A DNA stretch of 64,000 nucleotides from Bacteroidales bacterium (GTDB lineage Bacteria > Bacteroidota > Bacteroidia > Bacteroidales > Tenuifilaceae): positions 1 to 64,000 of the forward strand of contig RPRQ01000009.1 of assembly GCA_003818205.1 (NCBI GenBank), read 5' to 3'. Below, one piece after another: positions 9,576-18,821 of this stretch. Each line of letters begins with the position of its first letter. Positions within the stretch are counted from its first letter, which is position 1. The notes under the pieces are model-generated. The model did no database searches. It was not told the origin of the DNA and saw only the letters and a program-made list of their open reading frames with translations. A program made the position numbers and the translations under genes.

Positions 9576-9890
9576 TTATGACTTTATCTCTATTCCAGTC
9601 CTTTTAATCTCAATAATAAACGGACTATTAGAATTAAAATCTTTTTTGGATATTGGGTGTGGTTCTATTCGTGAATCGATTTGAGATGCAAGTAACATTA
9701 GTTGAACTTGTAAATCAAACTTGTCACTATCATTTAGTTTATCAAAAATTAAAGCTATGTCAATATCACTATCCAGCCTCTCATTATTCTTGGCATACGA
9801 ACCAAAAAGAATAGCTCTTTTTATCCCTTTATGATTCTTTTTGATTAATGAAATATATTGGTTTATTGTAATATTAATTCCTTTATCCAT
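9576..9890 (-). CDS. MNT-type nucleotidyltransferase (HEPN-MNT pair 1)
   Basis: This 104-residue protein is a minimal nucleotidyltransferase. The fold signature GSYAKNNERLDSDIDI (residues 30-45) supplies the GS motif and the metal-binding D42 and D44. It overlaps the end of the upstream HEPN gene by 28 nt, the standard arrangement of HEPN-MNT modules. In characterised modules the MNT protein neutralises the HEPN partner, in some cases by adding AMP, so the antitoxin role here is inferred from family and context. A paralogue lies at 26188, sharing the IDSRIEPHP motif. Confidence 0.88.
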   Translation of the reverse strand: MDKGINITINQYISLIKKNHKGIKRAILFGSYAKNNERLDSDIDIALIFDKLNDSDKFDLQVQLMLLASQIDSRIEPHPISKKDFNSNSPFIIEIKRTGIEIKS

Positions 9891-10270
9891 AATCGTTGAG
9901 TTTTAAGTTCATAAATCCATTTCGTCGTGTATTCTAAAGTGCACTTCTTTTGAAAACTCAATTTATAGTCGTCATACCTTGCATTAATATTGAAAGCTGT
10001 AACTGTCACAAAAAATACTTTTTGTTCATCAGTCATTCCCATTTCAGCTAATTCGGCTAGCCTGAGTAGGTTGTGAATAAAAGGAGGAATGTCTTGTTTG
10101 GATTTCACGTAGTATGCTTTCAAAAGTTTCTCAATCATAAGATGCCCAACAAACAATGACCAGTTAAATCGTTTGGTTTCAAACATAGCCATCATTGTCT
10201 CAAAATCATCATCTGAGGTTTCAATCCAATATTTGATTACCTTTTCAATATCCATTTCTTTCTTCCCCAT
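9863..10270 (-). CDS. HEPN-domain protein (HEPN-MNT pair 1)
   Basis: This is an all-helical 135-residue HEPN protein with the family pattern GHLMIEKLLKAYYV followed by HNLLRLAELAE and NINARYDDYK. It is upstream of and overlaps the MNT gene, and is closely related to the protein at 26478. Many HEPN toxins are RNases using an RX4-6H motif. I cannot find that spacing here, so either this subfamily uses other residues or it is not an RNase. An alternative start is the ATG at 10255. Confidence 0.85.
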   Translation of the reverse strand: MGKKEMDIEKVIKYWIETSDDDFETMMAMFETKRFNWSLFVGHLMIEKLLKAYYVKSKQDIPPFIHNLLRLAELAEMGMTDEQKVFFVTVTAFNINARYDDYKLSFQKKCTLEYTTKWIYELKTQRLWIKELILQ

Positions 10271-10332
10271 AGAGACAAAATTAAGGAAATTTTATTTCTT
10301 GACAATATTCTGTCTAACGAGGATGCTTTTCC

Positions 10333-10723
10333 TTAAGTCGTACGCTGTTGTAAACCGTTTTTATATTTTCTAGCACCATAACTTAAATTGATACAATTTA
10401 TTCCTTTAGTACCTATCTCTTCGATTTTCCCTTTCTTACAATTTGCTCTCCATGCTCTTAAAACATTAGGGAAATATTCAATATCATAATTGTCTGTGTG
10501 AAATAAAGCAATAATCTCAGCATCTTGTTTTTCATTCATTCTACACATTTGATAACATATGTCAGAGCTATCTTTGGAAATGATTATTTCAAGAAAATCA
10601 TGTATTTTATCATTATTAACCGAGAAAAAATCAAATTTCAACCAATCATCAAAAGTGTAATCAGAATTATTCCAAAAAGTGATAACCTTTTTTCATATCG
10701 TTAGTTATTTGTAATTTCTTCAT
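10333..10723 (-). pseudogene. Small hypothetical gene with a frameshift
   Basis: The 102-codon frame ending at 10333 has no convincing start of its own. Reading from the ATG at 10723 gives 16 sensible residues (MKKLQITNDMKKGYHF), after which one base in the A5 run at 10674-10678 (T5 on the coding strand) shifts the frame. Removing it joins directly to WNNSDYTFDDWLKFDFF and the rest, so the original product was about 128 residues. I do not recognise the family. The last codons fall within the repeat at 10341. Either the gene is broken or the indel is a sequencing error. Confidence 0.6.
10341..10355. repeat. Cassette-boundary decamer, site 2, with inverted-repeat arm
   Basis: TACGCTGTTG here is identical to 9549-9558. 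It runs into GTTGTAAACC (10346-10355), whose reverse complement GGTTTACAAC lies at 10729-10738. The frameshifted gene sits exactly between those two arms, and the HEPN-MNT pair exactly between the two decamers. Confidence 0.45.
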
Positions 10724-10728
10724 AAAAT

Positions 10729-10738
10729 GGTTTACAAC
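10729..10738. repeat. Inverted-repeat partner of 10346-10355
   Basis: GGTTTACAAC is the perfect reverse complement of 10346-10355, with partial similarity continuing inward (A/T-rich TTTTAT). It closes the small frameshifted gene cassette on its 5' side. Confidence 0.4.
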
Positions 10739-10832
10739 TATTTATTAGCACTCTAATACTAATATTTTGTTTTTGGAAAACTTGAGCATACATTTAAATT
10801 ATTTCTTACGTCAAATTCTAAAATATTAATAA

Positions 10833-12134
10833 TTATAATCGCTCCATGACCTTTTCGAGTTTCACTCCCCTCGAACCCTTTAGCAGTATAAGCGCATCTT
10901 TGATTGGGTTTTCAGCTAAATATTTTGCACAGGACTCCGAGCTGTTAAAGAATAGAAAACCCTTTGAATCGTTCTCGAACCCTTTTCCAATAAATATGGT
11001 TTGGTTAAAATCGAATGTCTTAATCAAATCAGCTATGCGCTTATGTTCAACATCTGAATATTCACCCAGTTCAAGCATTTCGCCAACGATAATCACCTTG
11101 TAGCGATTACCAATCGAGGCAAAATTCTTAATGGCAACCTCCATGCTCGAAGGGTTTGCATTGTAAGCATCGAGGATAACCTCATTGCTCTTCGTGCGAA
11201 CCAGCTGCGACCGACTGTTCGAAGGGGTATAACCTTCTATGGCTAGTTTGATGGATTCAATGGGGACTCCCATGTAAAGACCAACGGTAATTGCCGCCAA
11301 TACATTCTCGAAATTATAGTCACCCACCAGCGATGTTTGAACAGTAATGTGAGCCTCTTTATTTGGCAGTTTAATATCCAAGCGCAAGAATGGGTTTTTG
11401 CCGGAACGATCAATTGAAATGCTATCTAAACCATAACCATAAGGAATCGCCTGCTCAGTGAGCCGGTTCTTCTTTATAAGCTCTTCCAGAATAGGGTTTT
11501 CAGGATTATAAAACACACAACCATTCTTTTCCGCAATATTCTGGTAAAGTTCTCCTTTGGTTTGAATTACCCCATTGAATGAGCCAAAGCCCTCAAGATG
11601 AGCCTTCCCAATATTAGTTATTATACCATAATCGGGTTCAGCGATTGATGATAGGAATCCGATTTCCCCTGGGTGATTTGCGCCCATTTCTACAACCGCA
11701 ATATCGATATCCTTGGTAAGCGAAAGCAGCGTTAGTGGAACGCCTATATGATTATTCAGATTACCCTTTGTTGCATATACCTTATATTTTTTAGAGAGTA
11801 CTGCATTGATGAGCTCCTTGGTAGTAGTTTTACCATTTGTACCTGTTATGGCCAACACCCGAACTCCTAGTACAATACGATGAATGTTCGAAAGGCTTTG
11901 AAGCGTTGCTAGAACATTCTGAACATAATAGCATTGTTTATCCTTTATACAAGGATCATCAACCACTGCTGCTATACAGCCCTGATTAATTGCCTCTTGT
12001 GCAAATTTATTGCCATCAAAGCTATCGCCTTTTAGAGCAAAGAAAATCGAACCCTTTTGTACATTTCTACTATCAGTAGTAATTAAGGGGTTTTTAGAAT
12101 ATAGCTGATATATTTCCTCAATTGTTGTTGTCAT
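10833..12134 (-). CDS. murF: UDP-MurNAc-tripeptide--D-Ala-D-Ala ligase MurF
   Basis: MurF adds the D-Ala-D-Ala dipeptide to the UDP-MurNAc-tripeptide in the cytoplasm. The N-terminal Mur domain shows STDSRNVQKGSIFFALKG-like sequence (TTDSRNVQ, FFALKGDSFDGN). The ATP loop is AITGTNGKTTTKELI, followed by NLNNHIGVPLTLLSL and EMGANHPGEI. The frame is open up to 12221, but the ATG at 12134 starts directly before the conserved region and lies below the gldJ terminator, giving 433 residues. It follows gldJ on the same strand. The hairpin between them suggests partly independent expression. Confidence 0.93.
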   Translation of the reverse strand: MTTTIEEIYQLYSKNPLITTDSRNVQKGSIFFALKGDSFDGNKFAQEAINQGCIAAVVDDPCIKDKQCYYVQNVLATLQSLSNIHRIVLGVRVLAITGTNGKTTTKELINAVLSKKYKVYATKGNLNNHIGVPLTLLSLTKDIDIAVVEMGANHPGEIGFLSSIAEPDYGIITNIGKAHLEGFGSFNGVIQTKGELYQNIAEKNGCVFYNPENPILEELIKKNRLTEQAIPYGYGLDSISIDRSGKNPFLRLDIKLPNKEAHITVQTSLVGDYNFENVLAAITVGLYMGVPIESIKLAIEGYTPSNSRSQLVRTKSNEVILDAYNANPSSMEVAIKNFASIGNRYKVIIVGEMLELGEYSDVEHKRIADLIKTFDFNQTIFIGKGFENDSKGFLFFNSSESCAKYLAENPIKDALILLKGSRGVKLEKVMERL

Positions 12135-12149
12135 AGTTGTAAATAAAAA

Positions 12150-12170
12150 AACCTCATTCATCATGAGGTT
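12150..12170 (-). terminator. Intrinsic terminator after gldJ
   Basis: AACCTCAT and ATGAGGTT form an 8-bp stem. On the minus strand it is followed by a T7 run, a good intrinsic terminator between the gldJ stop (12193) and the murF start (12134). Confidence 0.75.
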
Positions 12171-12192
12171 TCTTTTGTAATTATTTAGAATT

Positions 12193-13707
12193 TTAGCGAT
12201 CTTTAATCGATTGTTTTCCAACAGCTTCCATTGCGCAACGGAAACCTAAATCGTTGGTTGATGAAGCCTCATCGAGGAATCTACGTGTACCTGGACTTAA
12301 CCAGTAAGCTCTATCTTTCCATGACCCCCCTTTATAAACCCTAACATGGTCGTTGATAAGTGAGGTCATCCCTTCATTCGCTCTGTCCTGACGTTTTGTT
12401 TCGCCTTGGAAGTACATTCTGTTGGAAGAATTTTCGCGAGATTCCTCATTAAAGTTTGTACTTGAAGCCAAATCACCATCTTTATAGTTAATGTAGTAGG
12501 ACTTGTTGTAATTCCTTCTGGTTGCGGCTTCCTCCTCGGTAACATCACGATATTTTAGCCGTCCTAAACTGTCTTTCTTCGCATAAGTACCATCATCGTT
12601 GGTAACAACTGTTTTAAACACATTACCACGATAGGGTCTAAATTCATCCATATCTTCAAAACTCAATGGACGATAAACGTCAAGCACCCACTCGTTAACG
12701 TTACCAGCCATACAGTACAGGCCATAATCGTTAGGCCAGTATGATTTCACCTCACCAGGAATAGGGTTATTATCGTTTAGCGCACCAGCAGTACCCATAT
12801 AGTCACCACGGCTACGAACGAAGTTGGCCATCATCTGACCACGGCTCTTCATATCGGGGTTTCTGACGTTATGTCCATTCCACGGATAGATTTTACGTTC
12901 AACCATTCGCTCCTCGTAGGTATTGCCAATTAGCCCTAAAGCTGCGAATTCCCATTCGGCTTCAAGAGGCAGGCGGTATTTTGGAAGAAGGATTCCATCC
13001 TCAAAGGTAACCTGACGACCTTCCGGTTGATCGGGTTTTAAGCTGGGCAGATTTTTCTTAACCGTTCCAGTGTATTGAGTCGCTAGATAAGCGTCGGTAT
13101 TAAAGTTATCGTCATCCTTTTGGTTCAGCTCAAGTTCAAGTATCCCATCATTTACAAGTAACATTTCATTCACCCTATCGGTACGCCATAGACAATAGTC
13201 GCTAGCCTGTAACCAGCTAACGCCAACAACAGGATACTCATTGTACGCTGGATGTCTTAGGTAGTTACTAACGAAAGGTTCATTATAGCCAAGTGGAGTC
13301 CTCCATACCAATGTGTCAGGTCTTGCTTTACGGTAAACCTGGGGGTATGATGAGTAAACTCGTCTTAACCAGTATAGATATTCACGCCAGTCAACGTTCT
13401 TAACCTCCGTTTCATCCATGTAGAAAGAAGCTACAGTAACACGGCGTGGAACGCTATTCCAATCGTACATAAGATCCTGCTCAACACGTCCCATGATAAA
13501 AGTACCACCCTCAATAAAAACTAGACCAGGGCCTGTTGTAGGTTGATAATCGGTTACAACCTCAAAGCCACCACTATTGGGATCGTTATAGCTCCAGCCT
13601 GTTGTTGTTGATTCGTTTCCTCCACCTCCACTGCTTTTTTTACCGCAAGAGGTTAAACCTAATATGCCTGCGAAGGCGAATAGTAATAATTTATACTTTA
13701 AGCTCAT
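12193..13707 (-). CDS. gldJ: Gliding/T9SS lipoprotein GldJ (FGE-sulfatase fold)
   Basis: This 504-residue lipoprotein has a signal peptide ending in the lipobox LTSCG (cysteine about residue 21) and a formylglycine-generating-enzyme-like domain without the catalytic role. Markers are FIEGGTFIMGRV, SFYMDETEVKN, YPVVGVSWLQASDYCLWR, AGNVNEWVLDVYRP and KGGSWKDRAYWL. The combination LRHPAYNEYPVVGV and WRTDRVNE matches GldJ better than its relative GldK. GldJ stabilises the T9SS/gliding machinery in the periplasm. The neighbourhood (porU, porV, a PorP-like gene) matches the gldJ-porU-porV linkage known in Flavobacterium. Confidence 0.85.
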   Translation of the reverse strand: MSLKYKLLLFAFAGILGLTSCGKKSSGGGGNESTTTGWSYNDPNSGGFEVVTDYQPTTGPGLVFIEGGTFIMGRVEQDLMYDWNSVPRRVTVASFYMDETEVKNVDWREYLYWLRRVYSSYPQVYRKARPDTLVWRTPLGYNEPFVSNYLRHPAYNEYPVVGVSWLQASDYCLWRTDRVNEMLLVNDGILELELNQKDDDNFNTDAYLATQYTGTVKKNLPSLKPDQPEGRQVTFEDGILLPKYRLPLEAEWEFAALGLIGNTYEERMVERKIYPWNGHNVRNPDMKSRGQMMANFVRSRGDYMGTAGALNDNNPIPGEVKSYWPNDYGLYCMAGNVNEWVLDVYRPLSFEDMDEFRPYRGNVFKTVVTNDDGTYAKKDSLGRLKYRDVTEEEAATRRNYNKSYYINYKDGDLASSTNFNEESRENSSNRMYFQGETKRQDRANEGMTSLINDHVRVYKGGSWKDRAYWLSPGTRRFLDEASSTNDLGFRCAMEAVGKQSIKDR

Positions 13708-13796
13708 AGCCTTAATTTTTACCTATGATTTCAACCAAAATTAAATTCAAATATATTAATTATTTATCTCAATGCTACTATGTATAACGTAAAAAA

Positions 13797-14789
13797 CTAA
13801 AATTTCGGACATTTTATGTATCTAAATTTTTTCTTCCCCTTTTTATACTCAAAATTCCATCCAAAGGTTACTTCATGGGTTGAGGTGCCTAACCCTCTGA
13901 ATCCTTTATCGTAAACGCCAAAATCGTAGCTGTAACCAAACCGGAACTGATCGTTTGAGTAGCCTCCAGTAAACACAAACGTGTGGCTCTTCAAATCTAA
14001 ATTTTCTCGTAACCACATGCCTGCCACTATTTGATAGCGGGTAAAATATGCCCCTAAATTCAGCTGCTGATATTCACCTTGACGGATATAAATTATATTA
14101 GGTGAAAAAAGGAGCTTCTGCTTAAACCGGTACCATTTATAAAGGTTAAATTCGCAGCCTATGTGGAGGGTGTATTTTCGTGGAAGATACACACTATTCC
14201 CTTCCACCTCGTTCTCAACAGGCTGGAATAGGTGATGTACTGCAAGCCCACCATAGAAAATATCATAATCGCCTGCAACGCCTGCGCTAAAATCGTACAT
14301 TAGATTAGTACTTCCAGCCAAACCCGAAGAACCGATAATATTCCCATCGGGATCAATCATGTCAGGGAAGGTCAGATTAGAAAAGTTACGATTCTTCATT
14401 ATCAAGCTAGCCTGAATACCACCTCTAACATGTGAATTAAAACCGGTTTGAACGCCATAGGCATAAATAAAATCGGCTGAGGTTCTCTGTAGAACCCCAT
14501 TCGATTGAACATCGTTTATAATATTTATGCCTATACCGCTTTTTAAAGCACCCTGCATTGTTCGATCGTAACTAACACCGTATGTAGTGTATGGCATTTT
14601 TGCCGACATCCATTGGTTTCGATACACTAAGCCCAAACGAATGTACTTACTAGCCCCCGCATAAGCAGGGTTTAGGTATAAATGGTTGAAAAAGAGTTGC
14701 GAAAAGCTGGGATCTTGAGCACAGAGTCGTATATTTGATAGCAATACTATAAGAGCCACCAATACCATTCTATTTAAATGTTTTAACAT
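13797..14789 (-). CDS. porP: PorP/SprF-family outer-membrane protein
   Basis: The 330-residue protein has a signal peptide ending LCAQ, then DPSFSQLFFNHLYLNPAYAG, the hallmark start of PorP/SprF-type T9SS proteins. The rest alternates short beta strands rich in Y, G and F and ends in an aromatic residue (CPKF), as expected for an outer-membrane barrel. PorP interacts with T9SS periplasmic partners or, in SprF form, secretes a specific SprB-like adhesin. With no large adhesin gene adjacent, core PorP versus SprF cannot be decided. It diverges from porU. Confidence 0.85.
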   Translation of the reverse strand: MLKHLNRMVLVALIVLLSNIRLCAQDPSFSQLFFNHLYLNPAYAGASKYIRLGLVYRNQWMSAKMPYTTYGVSYDRTMQGALKSGIGINIINDVQSNGVLQRTSADFIYAYGVQTGFNSHVRGGIQASLIMKNRNFSNLTFPDMIDPDGNIIGSSGLAGSTNLMYDFSAGVAGDYDIFYGGLAVHHLFQPVENEVEGNSVYLPRKYTLHIGCEFNLYKWYRFKQKLLFSPNIIYIRQGEYQQLNLGAYFTRYQIVAGMWLRENLDLKSHTFVFTGGYSNDQFRFGYSYDFGVYDKGFRGLGTSTHEVTFGWNFEYKKGKKKFRYIKCPKF

Positions 14790-14912
14790 TTAATCCCCTG
14801 TAGAATTGTTCAAGTTTAATAATAATAACCCTTGCACCACGTTTTTATTGTGCAAAAGAAAAGTGTTTAAAGGTAAAATAAAGTTTTGTTTATTTGCAAA
14901 AAATATCATTAG

Positions 14913-17900
14913 ATGATTAAGTACTATAAGTCGATCATTACTATTCTATTTTTTATTCCGCTGAATATCAACGCTCAAGATTTTCAACGGGTTATTAATT
15001 GGGAAAATTACAAATTGCAAAACCTCAATGCTGAAGAGGGGATACTTTACCTTCCCAATGCTGTTTACGATGATCGTGAAACAATGGTTCCCTTCTACTT
15101 TGAACTTTTTCGAATTCCATCCTCAGTGAATCGCTTAGAACAATTGCAAATTTCCATTGAGAACAACACCTACACCAGGCTTACCGAATCGGAGAAAACC
15201 GGAATTAAAAACCTGAATAGCATCAATCAGCTTAAGGCCTACTATAGTATCCAAGAAATGCGAAATCAGAATTATCTTACCGCAACAATTCCTTGTGTTA
15301 GAACCAATTCAGCTGGAGAACTAGAGAAATTGACCTCGTTTTCGCTAAAGATAAGAGCTAACAACACATCAAAAGCACAAGGCTTTGTCCAAAATTCGAT
15401 TAAAGCAGAATCGGCTTCTGTTTTAAACACAGGGAAATGGGTTAAGATAAAAGTTAACGAAACAGGGATTTATAAGGTAACCTATGCGGAGTTGCAAACC
15501 TATGGGCTATCAAATCTAGCCAATGTTAGCGTTTGGGGAAATGGAGGAAGGACGTTACCATTAATGAATAACGTTTCAGCCCCCGATGATCTTGAACAAA
15601 TTCCAATTTACCTAGAAACCGGAGGCGATGGAATATTTAACCAAGGCGATTATATCCTGTTCTTTGCCGAGGGGCCATTAACATGGACATACGAAGAGGT
15701 GAACACCTTCTTCAAGCACGAGATTCATCCCTACTCGAAGAGCATACATTACTTTATTACTACTGACAACTTATCGCCCATTCGAATTCCTGATATCCAG
15801 AGTACAGCAAGCCCATCGACCTACCAAACAAACGCCTACGATGAGCTAATCGCTTTCGAGAAAAACGATACTAACCTAATTAAATCAGGTCGCGATTGGT
15901 GGGGTGAGTCATTTGATATTTACACAACCCAAAACTTCGATACCAAATTGAATAACCATGAGCCTGCAGGCTTAACAAAAATTAGGGTAAGGGTTAGCTC
16001 ACGCTCATCCTTGAATAGCAGCTACGCTATATCGGTTAACAATTCGACTATTGGAAATATATCGCTGGGTAGCGTTAATATAGGTGACGAAGAAAGTGAT
16101 TTCATAAAAGCTGGTGAACAATCATACTCAATTGCCACGCCTAGCGGAAACCTCTCAATTGCCTTAACATTTAATAAACCAAGTTCGGCCGCAAATGGTT
16201 GGCTCGATTACATTTGCGTAAATTCACGTCAATTGCTCAGCTACCAAGGAAAGCAACTCTTTTTTCGTGATTACAAATCGAAAGGTATAGGAAAAATTTC
16301 TCAATTCAATATTCAGAATGTACCAAGCAGCCTGAATATTTGGGATGTATCGAATATTCATTACCCTCGAAGAATAATAAATGCAGTAAGCGGCGGTGCT
16401 GCAAGCTTCACACTACCAACCGATACACTGAGGCAATTTATTGCTTTTGAAGCCGATAAAGCATACTCGGTTAGTTTAGTAGGCGATGTGCCAAACCAAA
16501 ACCTACATGGGCTACCCCTTGCCAAAATGGTTATTATTGCTCACCCTTTATTTTTAAATCAAGCCAATGAGCTAGCCGATTTACATCGAACAACCGATGG
16601 GTTGACAGTTAATTTGGTAACTACAGAGCAGGTTTATAATGAATTCTCATCTGGTAACCGAGATGTTTCAGCCATAAGAAACCTAATGAGGATGTTCTAT
16701 AATCGTCAAAGCATAAATGATTCTATCCACTATCTACTTCTTTTTGGCGATGGCTCGTATAACAATATAATCGATTCGAAAACAAATACGAATTTTATTC
16801 CCACGTATCAGTCAAGAGAATCGATTAACAAAAGCAGCTCATTTGTAAGCGATGATTTTTTTGGATTGTTAGGGAATACCGAGGGTGAGGCGGATGGCGG
16901 GTTAGATATTGGCATAGGAAGGCTTCCGGTATCTTCAGCAGAACAAGCAGCTACGGTTATCAATAAAATAAAACAATACTACAATCAGTCTTCGTTAGGC
17001 GATTGGAATAATCAGCTCTGCTTTATAGGCGACGATGAGGATGGAAATTTGCATATGGAACAAGCAAACATACTTGCAAACTATGTCAAAGCTAACCATA
17101 CCATTTATAATACTCAAAAAATATTCTTCGATGCGTATCTCCAACAATCCTCACCAACAGGGAATCGGTACCCTGATGTAACAAATGCCATTAATAACAG
17201 GATGAATAGTGGCGCATTGATAGTAAACTATACAGGGCATGGGAACGAGCAATGGCTTTCGCACGAGAAGGTTTTGATGCTTGATGATGTAAGATCGTGG
17301 AGGAATTTCCAAAAATTACCACTCTTTGTTACCGCTACCTGTGAATTTAGCCGTTTTGATGATTACAATCTTACATCTACGGGAGAGATGATTCTATTAA
17401 CCCCCAACGGTGGAGGCATTGGGCTGTTATCAACCACTCGCTTGGTTTACGCAGCACCCAACTTTACCCTAAACGAACAGTTTATTCATTCCGTTTTTTC
17501 CGAGAGGGTAATCACCAAAAGCCATTCAAAATCATTGAGTGAACGTTACTATCGACTGGGCGATATTATAAGAAAAACAAAGAATAGCTCAGGAACAGGC
17601 TACAACCGAAGAAATTTCATGCTTCTTGGAGATCCTGCGCTGATGCTAAAATACCCAAATCTTAGCGTTTCGGTAACGCATGTGAACAATACCTCCATTG
17701 CAGCATTTACCGATACGTTGAAAGCGCTGAGCAAACTCAGAATTAGCGGAAAGGTTATTAGCCATGATGGGTCAGATGCCACCAATTTTAATGGCAGCGC
17801 ATCAGTTGTGCTTTTCGATAAAGAGAAAACGCTCAAAACGCTCGACAATGATGGGGAGGGTTCGCCAATGACCTTTACTGTTCGAGAAAACATAATATAT

Positions 17901-18743
17901 AAAGGTGTAGCAACCATAAATAATGGAAATTTCGCTATAACCTGCATTATCCCTAAGGATATTAACTATAAGGTTGGTACAGGACGTATTAGCCTTTTTG
18001 CCTCTAACGGGATAGAAACAGGGGCAGGCTACAATCAGTCTATTCTTATCGGCAGTATAAGCAACAACCCCATTCTTGATGACATGGGGCCAACCATTAA
18101 TGTCTATCTGAATGATACAAAATTTGTTTCGGGGGGAGTGTCAAATTCTAATCCAAAGCTGATTGTTCAGCTAACCGATAGTAGCGGAATCAATACAACG
18201 GGCACAGGCATTGGGCACGATTTAATCGCAACCATTTCGGGCGATAATGAAAGGAGTGTTATTCTCAACGATTACTATAAAGCCGATAAGGATAGCTACC
18301 GAAGCGGTAGAGCTGAACTGCAACTGGCTAACCTTAATGTTGGACAAAATAGTTTAAAAGTAAAGGCTTGGGACGCGTTCAACAACAGCTCTGAGAATGA
18401 GATCGCATTCGTTGTGACAAGCGATAGCAAGCTTAGCATTAGCCACCTTTTGAACTTTCCTAACCCATTTACCGAGAACACCGCTTTCTACTTCGAGCAC
18501 AACCAACCCTTTACCAACCTTGATGTCCTCATTCAAATTTATAGCATTTCAGGGAAATTGGTAAAGACAATAAAATATCAAGAATTAACCGCTAATGGAT
18601 TTAGAATTGGTCCCATTCATTGGGATGGGAAGGATGATTATGGGGATAGGATAGGACGTGGTGTTTACTTCTACAGGTTGAGAATCAGCACTTCGAATGG
18701 AAAATCGGCAGAGCAACAACAAAAATTGGTTATCCTTAAATAA
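14913..18743 (+). CDS. porU: Type IX secretion sortase PorU
   Basis: PorU removes the C-terminal signal of T9SS cargo at the outer membrane and attaches A-LPS. The 1276-residue length fits. A signal peptide (FFIPLNINAQ) is followed by a large N-terminal region, then a gingipain-like C25 domain with catalytic H776 (NYTGHGNEQW) and C810 (VTATCEFSRFDD). The C-terminal 100 residues are a FlgD-like/CTD module: FPNPFTENTAFYF, then DGKDDYGDRIGRGVYFYRL. PorU carries such a domain yet is not processed. The porV gene follows 78 nt downstream. Confidence 0.95.
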   Translation: MIKYYKSIITILFFIPLNINAQDFQRVINWENYKLQNLNAEEGILYLPNAVYDDRETMVPFYFELFRIPSSVNRLEQLQISIENNTYTRLTESEKTGIKNLNSINQLKAYYSIQEMRNQNYLTATIPCVRTNSAGELEKLTSFSLKIRANNTSKAQGFVQNSIKAESASVLNTGKWVKIKVNETGIYKVTYAELQTYGLSNLANVSVWGNGGRTLPLMNNVSAPDDLEQIPIYLETGGDGIFNQGDYILFFAEGPLTWTYEEVNTFFKHEIHPYSKSIHYFITTDNLSPIRIPDIQSTASPSTYQTNAYDELIAFEKNDTNLIKSGRDWWGESFDIYTTQNFDTKLNNHEPAGLTKIRVRVSSRSSLNSSYAISVNNSTIGNISLGSVNIGDEESDFIKAGEQSYSIATPSGNLSIALTFNKPSSAANGWLDYICVNSRQLLSYQGKQLFFRDYKSKGIGKISQFNIQNVPSSLNIWDVSNIHYPRRIINAVSGGAASFTLPTDTLRQFIAFEADKAYSVSLVGDVPNQNLHGLPLAKMVIIAHPLFLNQANELADLHRTTDGLTVNLVTTEQVYNEFSSGNRDVSAIRNLMRMFYNRQSINDSIHYLLLFGDGSYNNIIDSKTNTNFIPTYQSRESINKSSSFVSDDFFGLLGNTEGEADGGLDIGIGRLPVSSAEQAATVINKIKQYYNQSSLGDWNNQLCFIGDDEDGNLHMEQANILANYVKANHTIYNTQKIFFDAYLQQSSPTGNRYPDVTNAINNRMNSGALIVNYTGHGNEQWLSHEKVLMLDDVRSWRNFQKLPLFVTATCEFSRFDDYNLTSTGEMILLTPNGGGIGLLSTTRLVYAAPNFTLNEQFIHSVFSERVITKSHSKSLSERYYRLGDIIRKTKNSSGTGYNRRNFMLLGDPALMLKYPNLSVSVTHVNNTSIAAFTDTLKALSKLRISGKVISHDGSDATNFNGSASVVLFDKEKTLKTLDNDGEGSPMTFTVRENIIYKGVATINNGNFAITCIIPKDINYKVGTGRISLFASNGIETGAGYNQSILIGSISNNPILDDMGPTINVYLNDTKFVSGGVSNSNPKLIVQLTDSSGINTTGTGIGHDLIATISGDNERSVILNDYYKADKDSYRSGRAELQLANLNVGQNSLKVKAWDAFNNSSENEIAFVVTSDSKLSISHLLNFPNPFTENTAFYFEHNQPFTNLDVLIQIYSISGKLVKTIKYQELTANGFRIGPIHWDGKDDYGDRIGRGVYFYRLRISTSNGKSAEQQQKLVILK

Positions 18744-18786
18744 TTAAATCTATTTTTGTTCGTTCACATCATATCAATCATTTCAT

Positions 18787-18809
18787 TAAATTTGTCAACT
18801 CTAAATTTG
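18787..18809 (+). promoter_or_regulatory. Two candidate -7 boxes before porV
   Basis: TAAATTTG occurs at 18787-18794 and again at 18802-18809, both matching TAnnTTTG, in the short porU-porV spacer. A further TATTTTTG lies at 18751. They suggest porV may have its own promoter in addition to read-through from porU. Confidence 0.35.
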
Positions 18810-18821
18810 AAAAACTAAATT

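Noticed and set aside
9424-9684. An 86-codon plus-strand open frame
   Set aside because: It overlaps the 3' end of the MNT gene in antisense and its first half is repeat-like intergenic sequence.
9430-10360. Complete integron attC sites around HEPN-MNT pair 1
   Set aside because: Short GTTRRRY-like pieces exist, but I cannot find properly paired R and L core boxes or an integrase, so I only report shared repeats.
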